NCBI GenBank assembly: GCA_902772745.1
Contig: CACYBV010000256.1
Coordinates: 1-10,940, forward strand
Direction: 5' to 3'
Source of the DNA: an uncultured Eubacteriales bacterium
Lineage (GTDB): Bacteria; Bacillota; Clostridia; Lachnospirales; Lachnospiraceae
DNA: 10,940 bases
Position numbers and translations under genes: made by a program. This document shows, piece after piece, positions 1 to 5,235 of this stretch. How positions within the stretch are numbered: position 1 is the first letter of the stretch; each line of letters opens with the position of its first letter. Under the pieces are notes generated by a model. That model was not told where the DNA came from. It was given only the letters and a program-made list of their open reading frames with translations, and did not search any database.

Positions 1-352
1 TCATCACCATCGAGAAGCCGAAGGGCGACTGCATGCCGGGGTGGTTCTGCTGTTCTGCCGCTTTTTTTCCGTTCTCTGCGCTTTCCGGTCCCGGTTCTCC
101 GGAATCTGTGCCGGATCCGCCCTCAATCTTCGCCGGGTCGGACATTCCCGGCATCATCGGCGACTCGGGCATCAGCTTCGAAAAATCGCCGCCGGTCAGC
201 GTGATTGCCGCGTCAAAGCTCTTCTGCAGGCAGTCCTGGCACATGCAGATTCCGCCGGGCATCCGCACCATCGGGCCCGCCTTTGATTCACTGCGGCGGC
301 AGACATAACAGACTTTTTCGTATTCGTCACGGTTTTTGTTATCTTCTGACAT
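1..352 (-). CDS. clpX: ClpX-type AAA+ unfoldase subunit, N-terminal part (3' end outside window)
   Basis: The first 117 residues are visible; the AAA+ ATPase module lies beyond the window. A four-cysteine zinc-binding domain is seen at residues 15-41 (C15-x2-C18, then C38-x2-C41), the spacing of the ClpX N-terminal zinc finger, with ICMCQDC in place of the usual YICDEC. In the family this domain dimerises and binds adaptors and substrates, and ClpX unfolds proteins for the ClpP protease. The start is ATG at 352, preceded by AGGAG about 6 bases upstream; another ATG at 356 is in the wrong frame. After the finger comes a long linker rich in Met, Pro and Gly (about residues 55-117) with no sign yet of the segment that opens the ATPase module. 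Classical ClpX has a far shorter linker, so this is probably a divergent ClpX form rather than the standard one. It starts 16 bases after the preceding aminotransferase gene and is probably co-transcribed. The family call is good; the exact subtype is inference. Confidence 0.78.
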   Translation of the reverse strand, partial: MSEDNKNRDEYEKVCYVCRRSESKAGPMVRMPGGICMCQDCLQKSFDAAITLTGGDFSKLMPESPMMPGMSDPAKIEGGSGTDSGEPGPESAENGKKAAEQQNHPGMQSPFGFSMVM

Positions 353-368
353 TCATTCTCCTAATATC

Positions 369-1661
369 TCAGTTCATCTCCGAAAGGACTTTCTCTGCAC
401 TCACCAGCTTCACAACGCAGCCGAAAACCTGAAGCGCCTTCCTGATTTCGGGAAGCGATGCAAATGTCGGCGCGAGCCGGATGTTTTTGTCTTCCGGGTC
501 TTTTCCGTAGGGGAAAGTCGCGCCGGCGCCCGTAAGAACGACTCCCGCTTCTTTCATCATTTTCACAACTTTTTTCGCACAGCCCGGAAGCGTATTGAAG
601 GATACAAAATATCCGCCTTCGGGATTGGTCCAGTCCGCAAGCCCTGTGCCCGAAAGCTGCTCCGAAAGCACCTCCTGCAGCGCTTCGAACTTCGGCCGTA
701 CAATCGCCGCGTGCCTGCGCATGTGGTTCATGACGCCGATCCGGTCGACGAAGAAGCGCACGTGACGAAGCTGATTGATCTTGTTGTGTCCGATCGTCTG
801 AATCTTCATCTGCGACACGACGTCCGCCACGTTCGCGGGAGACGCCGCTAATGCCGCGATCGATGATCCGGGGAAGCTGATCTTGCTGAAAGAGCCGAAT
901 TTGTATACCATGTCCGGATTGCCGACGAGCCGGCACTCCTCGATCAGCTCGGGAATGACGCGGGGCCGCGATATATCCAGATGATGCACGTTGTAGGCAT
1001 TGTCCCAGTAAATCCGGAAGTCCTCCGCCGCAGGTTTAAGCCTCGCAAAGCGGAAGCAGGTTTCCTCCGAGTATACGGTTCCCGTAGGATTGCTGTATTT
1101 GGGGACGCACCAGATGCCCTTGACGGAAGGGTCTTCCGAAACATACTTCTCAACAAGGTCCATGTCCGGGCCGTCCGGAAGCATCGGAATATTAATCATT
1201 TTGATCCCGAAATACTCGGTGATCGCAAAATGCCGGTCATATCCGGGCACAGGACACAGGAATTTTACTTCCGGAAGCTGATACCAGGGGGTCGAGCCCA
1301 TCACGCCGTGCGTCCAGCTTTTCGTAATCAGGTCGTACATGATATTGAGGCTGGAGTCGCAGAAAATAATCACGTTCTCCGGCCTGGTTTCCATCACGTC
1401 TGCCATCAGCCTTTTCGCTTCCGGAATGCCCGTGAGCGCGCCGTAGTTTCTGGTGTCAAAGCCGTCCTCGGAGAGATAGTCCACATTGGAATGCAGCGTA
1501 TCCAGCATCGGCATCGAGAGCTCCAGCTGCTCCGGCGAGGGTTTTCCCCTGGAAATATCCAGCCGGAGGCCGAGTGCCTGATATTCCTCATACTGCTTCC
1601 GAAGTTCGGAAACCTTTTTTGAAAGTTCTTCCTTCCCGAGATTTTCATAAATGTTTTTCAT
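369..1661 (-). CDS. PLP-dependent class I/II aminotransferase, aspartate-aminotransferase-like (type Ic-like)
   Basis: A complete 430-residue cytosolic fold-type I PLP enzyme. Visible landmarks are NPTG at 191-194, the cofactor Asp220 followed by N-A-Y223, the Schiff-base Lys260 in the context GSFSK, and an Arg at about 395 (IRLAP) placed to hold the substrate alpha-carboxylate. The length and the N-terminal segment with DISRGKPSPEQL resemble the aspartate aminotransferase group found in Corynebacterium and many clostridia (type Ic; Pfam Asp_aminotransf), which interconverts aspartate and 2-oxoglutarate with oxaloacetate and glutamate. Substrate specificity cannot be read from the sequence; alanine or another amino donor is possible. 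The ATG at 1661 has AGGAGAGG about 11 bases upstream, a slightly long spacing. It lies just after a strong terminator, so it should have its own promoter between 1662 and 1725, but I see no convincing -35/-10 pair there. The clpX-type gene follows after 16 bases. Confidence 0.91.
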   Translation of the reverse strand: MKNIYENLGKEELSKKVSELRKQYEEYQALGLRLDISRGKPSPEQLELSMPMLDTLHSNVDYLSEDGFDTRNYGALTGIPEAKRLMADVMETRPENVIIFCDSSLNIMYDLITKSWTHGVMGSTPWYQLPEVKFLCPVPGYDRHFAITEYFGIKMINIPMLPDGPDMDLVEKYVSEDPSVKGIWCVPKYSNPTGTVYSEETCFRFARLKPAAEDFRIYWDNAYNVHHLDISRPRVIPELIEECRLVGNPDMVYKFGSFSKISFPGSSIAALAASPANVADVVSQMKIQTIGHNKINQLRHVRFFVDRIGVMNHMRRHAAIVRPKFEALQEVLSEQLSGTGLADWTNPEGGYFVSFNTLPGCAKKVVKMMKEAGVVLTGAGATFPYGKDPEDKNIRLAPTFASLPEIRKALQVFGCVVKLVSAEKVLSEMN

Positions 1662-1724
1662 CTTTCTGTCATCCTCTCCTGCCTGTATGCCGATAAGCAG
1701 TCTCCGCTCGGCTCCGGTCTGTAT

Positions 1725-1768
1725 AAAACGGCTGTCTTTTTCATGTTTTCCATGAAAAACGACAGCCG
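1725..1768 (-). terminator. Intrinsic terminator after the small membrane-protein gene
   Basis: The two arms occupy 1729-1745 and 1751-1768. They pair CGGCTGTC with GACAGCCG, and then TTTTTCATG with CATGAAAAA, broken only by one unpaired base at 1760, around a 5-base loop (1746-1750). Read on the minus strand, the stem is followed at once by TTTT (1728-1725). The plus-strand side has no T-run, so it acts in the minus direction. It lies about 40 bases past the stop codon of the 1810-2283 gene and separates that gene from the aminotransferase unit. Confidence 0.85.
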
Positions 1769-1809
1769 GAAAATGTCTGTAATCCGAAACAACCGCCCGA
1801 AAGACGGGA

Positions 1810-2283
1810 TCAGCTTTTCTTCTTCATCATGTCGGCCGCTTTGTCCCGAAGCTTTGCCATGAAGCCTTTCTTCTTTTCCGGAAGCTTGGGAACCGAACCG
1901 CCCCGGACGGACTTGATTTCCGTAATGTAAATACCGCTGATCATGACTGAACAGGTTTTCTTTACCGGAAGGACTTCAAAAACTTTCGCATCCGCAATCA
2001 GGTTCATCACCCTGGGACCGATTTTCGCACGAACCACCGGCACTTTCATTCTGCGGGCGTATTTCGGCGTCTGCTGGATCACCGCATCCGGGAGACCAGA
2101 CTCCCTCATTTTCTTTTTCTGCTTGTCAATAACAAGAATATCCACCCTCTGTTTCACCGCGTCCATCTGTTTTTCGGTGTCCGCCTGCTTTTTCTGCAGC
2201 TTCCTCCCGTAAACGAACAGGAACACGAGAACCGCCAGAAGAAATACCAGAATTCCGATGATCAGCCATACCCACCAAGGCAT
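1810..2283 (-). CDS. Small membrane-anchored protein of unknown function
   Basis: 157 residues. One strongly hydrophobic N-terminal helix (about residues 4-26) is followed by a basic, probably coiled-coil stretch (Y-G-R-K-L-Q-K-K onward, to about residue 60). Next comes a compact middle part with alternating hydrophobic patterns (about 65-130, including PVVRAKIGPRVMNLIADAKV and the segment SGIYITEIKSVRGG). The last 25 residues are very lysine-rich. The topology is probably N-out with a cytosolic body, given the positive residues after the helix. I cannot assign a domain family or a function; similar short proteins seem to recur in Lachnospiraceae from memory, which is unverified. The start is secure: GGAGG sits 8 bases before the ATG at 2283. 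It has its own near-consensus promoter and a strong terminator, so it appears to be an independent monocistronic unit placed just after murI. Confidence 0.8.
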   Translation of the reverse strand: MPWWVWLIIGILVFLLAVLVFLFVYGRKLQKKQADTEKQMDAVKQRVDILVIDKQKKKMRESGLPDAVIQQTPKYARRMKVPVVRAKIGPRVMNLIADAKVFEVLPVKKTCSVMISGIYITEIKSVRGGSVPKLPEKKKGFMAKLRDKAADMMKKKS

Positions 2284-2291
2284 AATAAAGT

Positions 2292-2296
2292 CCTCC
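2292..2296 (-). promoter_or_regulatory. Ribosome binding site of the small membrane-protein gene
   Basis: GGAGG on the minus strand, 8 bases before the ATG at 2283-2281. It is among the best Shine-Dalgarno matches in the window and fixes this start codon. Confidence 0.85.
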
Positions 2297-2324
2297 GAAC
2301 TATTTTTTCACTGAATGAACTTCC

Positions 2325-2343
2325 TGCAGGTTTCTGACCTGCA
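2325..2343 (-). promoter_or_regulatory. Perfect 7-bp inverted repeat at the predicted transcript start
   Basis: The arms TGCAGGT (2325-2331) and ACCTGCA (2337-2343) are exactly complementary around a 5-base loop. The repeat starts about 8 bases after the -10 box of the promoter at 2351-2379, so the mRNA would begin almost at the base of the stem. No T-run follows on the minus strand, so it is unlikely to be a terminator for murI. It could be a stabilising 5'-end hairpin in the RNA or a DNA operator overlapping +1. The repeat is directly visible; its role is inference. Confidence 0.6.
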
Positions 2344-2350
2344 AAGATAT

Positions 2351-2379
2351 ATTATACAATAAACCGTTCTTTCCGTCAA
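2351..2379 (-). promoter_or_regulatory. Sigma-A type promoter of the small membrane-protein gene
   Basis: On the minus strand TTGACG (2379-2374) is followed by a 17-base spacer and a perfect TATAAT (2356-2351). This is one mismatch from the vegetative consensus with ideal spacing. The -35 box contains the murI stop codon: the TGA at 2378-2376 lies inside TTGACG. The start of transcription is expected near 2342-2345, giving a 5' leader of about 60 bases before the ATG at 2283. Confidence 0.88.
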
Positions 2380-3203
2380 TAATCTTCAATCGAAATTCGG
2401 ACCGCTTCCGGGATCTCCATCCGAAGCGCCGATTCGCCGAAGCGGCAGAGCTTCTCCGGCGCGTCACTCGAGTAAAAACGGTACACCGGCGGCGCATCGA
2501 TCGTCCGTTTTGTCAGGCCCTGCACCGCAAGAATCCCGGAGAGCACCCGTGCCGTTTCCACACCGATGTTCACCAGAGTTACCTGCGGCCCCATGACTTC
2601 GCGGATCGTATCAGAAAGAAGCGGGTAATGCGTACAGCCCATGATCAGCGTATCGACACCGGTTCCTTTGATTTCCGTAAGGTACCGTTTCGCGACCATG
2701 GTCGTGATCTCATCGCGCCACAGGCCTTCCTCGACCAGCGGCACAAACAGCGGGCAGGCCCGGCTCTTCACAAAAAGCTCCGGGTCGATTCCGTGCAGGA
2801 GGCTCTCATAGAGGCCCGAATTGACGGAAGCTTCGGTTCCGATCACGCCGATCCGGCCGTTTCCCGTAGCCGCCGCAGCCGCACGAACACCCGGACGGAC
2901 AACGCCCAGAATCGGTACCGAAACTTTGTGGCGCACCGATTCCAGCGCATAGGCGGAAGCCGTTCCGCAGGCGACGACAATCGCCTTGACCTCTTTCTCC
3001 TCCATAAAATGCAGGATCTGTTCGACATAGTGTATAATCGTATCACGGGACTTGCTGCCGTAGGGCACCCGCGCCGTATCCCCGAAATAGATCAGGTTTT
3101 CTTCCGGGAGGACGCGCATGATTTCGCGCATGACGGTGAGTCCCCCGAGGCCCGAATCAAAGATGCCGATCGGAGCGTCCGAGTGAGATCCTTCCCTTAT
3201 CAT
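2376..3203 (-). CDS. murI: Glutamate racemase
   Basis: A complete 275-residue cytosolic enzyme of normal length for the family. It interconverts L- and D-glutamate and so supplies the D-Glu of the peptidoglycan stem peptide. The cofactor-independent two-cysteine site is intact: Cys79 in VACGTAS and Cys190 in MGCTHYP, with Asp16-Ser17 in the FDSGLGG segment and His192. The usual Asn after the first cysteine (ACNT) is Gly80 here, confirmed at codon level (2964-2966); whether this is a lineage norm needs an alignment. The ATG at 3203 overlaps the ddl stop in an ATGA junction, and no Shine-Dalgarno motif precedes it; there is no better start nearby. Translation is therefore probably coupled to ddl. 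It is the last gene of the upstream envelope block; the next gene's promoter begins within its stop codon. Confidence 0.95.
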   Translation of the reverse strand: MIREGSHSDAPIGIFDSGLGGLTVMREIMRVLPEENLIYFGDTARVPYGSKSRDTIIHYVEQILHFMEEKEVKAIVVACGTASAYALESVRHKVSVPILGVVRPGVRAAAAATGNGRIGVIGTEASVNSGLYESLLHGIDPELFVKSRACPLFVPLVEEGLWRDEITTMVAKRYLTEIKGTGVDTLIMGCTHYPLLSDTIREVMGPQVTLVNIGVETARVLSGILAVQGLTKRTIDAPPVYRFYSSDAPEKLCRFGESALRMEIPEAVRISIEDY

Positions 3204-4273
3204 AGCGTTTGCGGCGCGACACGGGGATCGCGCGCCTCCGCCGAATCAAGGAGCATCTGCGTAAGCTCCGCGTGGGAAACGCCCTTAGCCTCAAAAAGCA
3301 TCGGATACATGCTGATCGCGGTAAAGCCCGGGATCGAATTGATTTCATTGAACACGAGACCCTGCTCGTCGAGGAAAAAGTCGACGCGGGAAAGCCCGTA
3401 GGCATCGACTGCCCGGAATACTTTTTCCGCCGCGGAACGGATCTCTTCCGCAACGCCGAAAGGCAGGACGGGATCGGTGTCGGTCCGGGATTCGCTGTTG
3501 TTGTATTTTGCGTCAAAATCGTAGAATTCGGCACCTGCGACGACTTCGCCGGGCCCGATCACGCGGACTTCATCCCCGGAAGCGTATGCGGCACATTCAA
3601 GCTCCCGTCCCGTAATGCTCTCCTCGACAAGGATCTTGCTGTCATGCAGGTTCGCGATTAGAAGCGCGGTTTCAAGAGATTTTCGGTCTGTCGCCTTGCT
3701 GACGCCCTTGCTGGAGCCGGCGCAGGAGGGTTTCACAAAGACCGGATAGCTGAGCTTCTCCTCAACCCGCCGCACGACGGCGTCCATATCCGACAGTTCC
3801 GCCCGTCTCACACCGACATATTCCGCCTGACGGATACCGATCGCGTTCACGAGGATCTTGGTAAACAGCTTGTCCATGCTTACCGCGCAGGAAAGCACGC
3901 CGGGGCCGACATAGGGAATCCGCATCAGTTCGAAGATTCCCTGGACCGATCCGTCCTCGCCGTAAAGTCCGTGAAGCACCGGGAACGCTATGTCGATCCG
4001 GATCTTCTTCGTTACCACCTCGTACTGCATCAGATACAGCGCGTGTTCACCGGCGTCCGGCGAAAGAACGGCCTGGACTTTTCCCTCCGTCCAGCGGCCG
4101 GATTCGACCAGCGATATATCCTCCGTGTAAATCCATCTTCCCTGTTTTGTGATCCCGACAAGCACCGGGTCGTATTTAGTGCGGTCGATCGCGCGGATCA
4201 CCGTGCGGGCGGACATACAGGAAATATCATGCTCCGACGACTGGCCGCCGAAGAGCACCAGGACAGTTTTCAT
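3200..4273 (-). CDS. ddl: D-alanine--D-alanine ligase
   Basis: A complete 357-residue ATP-grasp ligase that joins two D-alanines with ATP for the end of the peptidoglycan pentapeptide. Visible in order: the N-terminal GGQSSEHDIS (9-18, with catalytic-loop Glu14), HGLYGEDGSVQG (101-112), the ATP-binding loop KPSCAGSSKG (181-190), the omega-loop segment EFYDFDAKY with Tyr251, the metal-binding Asp298 in RVDFF and Glu310/Asn312 in NEINSIPGFT. The Tyr of the omega loop is the D-Ala-D-Ala type. Vancomycin-resistance D-Ala-D-Lac and D-Ala-D-Ser ligases differ there, so this is a housekeeping Ddl and not a resistance ligase. The ATG at 4273 has AAAGGA about 9 bases upstream. An 80-base gap separates it from ispE, and its stop overlaps the murI start by four bases. 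Confidence 0.97.
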   Translation of the reverse strand: MKTVLVLFGGQSSEHDISCMSARTVIRAIDRTKYDPVLVGITKQGRWIYTEDISLVESGRWTEGKVQAVLSPDAGEHALYLMQYEVVTKKIRIDIAFPVLHGLYGEDGSVQGIFELMRIPYVGPGVLSCAVSMDKLFTKILVNAIGIRQAEYVGVRRAELSDMDAVVRRVEEKLSYPVFVKPSCAGSSKGVSKATDRKSLETALLIANLHDSKILVEESITGRELECAAYASGDEVRVIGPGEVVAGAEFYDFDAKYNNSESRTDTDPVLPFGVAEEIRSAAEKVFRAVDAYGLSRVDFFLDEQGLVFNEINSIPGFTAISMYPMLFEAKGVSHAELTQMLLDSAEARDPRVAPQTL

Positions 4274-4303
4274 AAGTTTTAGTTCCTTTCAATATGGCTT
4301 TTC

Positions 4304-4324
4304 AAGCGCTTTTTTGCTGCGCTT
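4304..4324 (-). repeat. Short inverted repeat in the ispE-ddl gap
   Basis: AAGCGC (4304-4309) and GCGCTT (4319-4324) form a 6-bp stem with a 9-base loop in the only sizeable gap inside the envelope operon (4274-4353). On the minus strand it is not followed by a T-run, so it is not a standard terminator, and I see no promoter in this gap. It may be a weak RNA hairpin or chance. Confidence 0.3.
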
Positions 4325-4353
4325 CTTCCGTCAGCTTCGCGAAAACGCCTCCG

Positions 4354-5235
4354 TCAGGAAGAGGGCTGCGCTCTGTTCACCGGCTCTGCACAGGATACAA
4401 AGCAGTCCGGGAATTGTTCTTTCAATGTTTCTCCGGCTTTCTCCGCCGAAATAATATCCGGAAAAAGCCCGAAAACCGTCGGCCCCGAGCCGCTCATCAC
4501 GGCGCCTTCTGCGCCGCAGGAAAGCATTGCTTCCCGGATTTCTCCGATCACCGGTATTCTCGCCCTCGTCACGGGTTCCAGACTGTTTCCGAGGCTTTTT
4601 GCGAGCAGTCCGAGGTCTCCTTTTCGGAGCGCTTCGATCCCTGCGTCCACATCAGGGCGGAAGGGGTCCGAAAGCGCGTCCCAGGCGCTGTAGATTTCCC
4701 TGGTCGACGCGCCTTTTTCAGGCTTCACGAGAAGAATTCCGCAGGAAGGGCATGGAGGAAGCGGAGTCAGCTTTTCTCCGATGCCCGAAGAAAGCGCCGT
4801 CCCGCCGTAAATGCAGTAGGGGACATCGGCGCCGACCCTAAGCCCGATCTTCTGCATCTCTTCGCCTGAAAGTCCGAGTTCATAGAGACGGTTCATCAGC
4901 ACAATGACCGCCGCCGCGTCTGCGGATCCCCCGGCAAGTCCTGCGGCCGCCGGGATGTTTTTCTGAAGCTCCATGCGGAGGCCGCCCTGAATCCCGCAGT
5001 GTTCGTATACCCGTTCCGCCGCCTGCACCATGAGATTGCGGCTGTCGGTCGGAAGCGCGGGGTCGGAGCAGAAGAGGCGGATCCCGGGTTCATCCGTTTT
5101 CCGGATGCTGACCGTATCAAAAAGGCTCAGCTGCTGCATGATCATCCGGACTTCATGATAGCCGTCCGGGCGGATTCCCAGAATATCCAGACAGAGATTG
5201 ATTTTGGCAAAAGCCTGCATGCATAAGCCGCTCAT
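4354..5235 (-). CDS. ispE: 4-diphosphocytidyl-2-C-methyl-D-erythritol kinase
   Basis: A complete 293-residue GHMP-superfamily kinase; it phosphorylates CDP-methylerythritol with ATP in the MEP pathway to IPP and DMAPP. The motifs are clear: AKINL with catalytic Lys11, DGYHEV (24-29), the phosphate loop PAAAGLAGGSADAA (95-108), Asp137 in VGADVPY as catalytic base, and SGSGPTVFGLF near the C-terminus. The start ATG at 5235 overlaps the preceding stop as ATGA and has GGAG 7 bases upstream, inside the end of the fusion gene; a second Met at residue 6 is less likely. In an operon with ddl and murI, it would feed synthesis of undecaprenyl phosphate, the lipid carrier for wall precursors (inference from context). 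Confidence 0.96.
   Translation of the reverse strand: MSGLCMQAFAKINLCLDILGIRPDGYHEVRMIMQQLSLFDTVSIRKTDEPGIRLFCSDPALPTDSRNLMVQAAERVYEHCGIQGGLRMELQKNIPAAAGLAGGSADAAAVIVLMNRLYELGLSGEEMQKIGLRVGADVPYCIYGGTALSSGIGEKLTPLPPCPSCGILLVKPEKGASTREIYSAWDALSDPFRPDVDAGIEALRKGDLGLLAKSLGNSLEPVTRARIPVIGEIREAMLSCGAEGAVMSGSGPTVFGLFPDIISAEKAGETLKEQFPDCFVSCAEPVNRAQPSS

Noticed and set aside
336..1622. Plus-strand open frames of 171 and 213 codons opposite the aminotransferase
   Set aside because: Both are shadows of a gene with intact PLP motifs; the translations match nothing I recognise.
2325..2343. The inverted repeat as the murI terminator
   Set aside because: The stem is only 7 bp and is followed on the minus strand by GGAAGTTCATT, not a T-run; its position at the promoter start site fits better.
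3200..4273. Ddl as a possible vancomycin-resistance ligase
   Set aside because: The omega loop carries the Tyr-type motif of housekeeping D-Ala-D-Ala ligases, and no vanH, vanX or vanRS-like gene is nearby.
4304..4324. The ispE-ddl hairpin as a terminator splitting the operon
   Set aside because: A 6-bp stem with a 9-base loop and no following T-run on the minus strand; the T-run seen in the plus strand is inside the loop.
4336..4343. TTCGCGAA palindrome after ispE as an operator
   Set aside because: Eight bases with no flanking symmetry and no promoter nearby; easily chance in GC-rich DNA.
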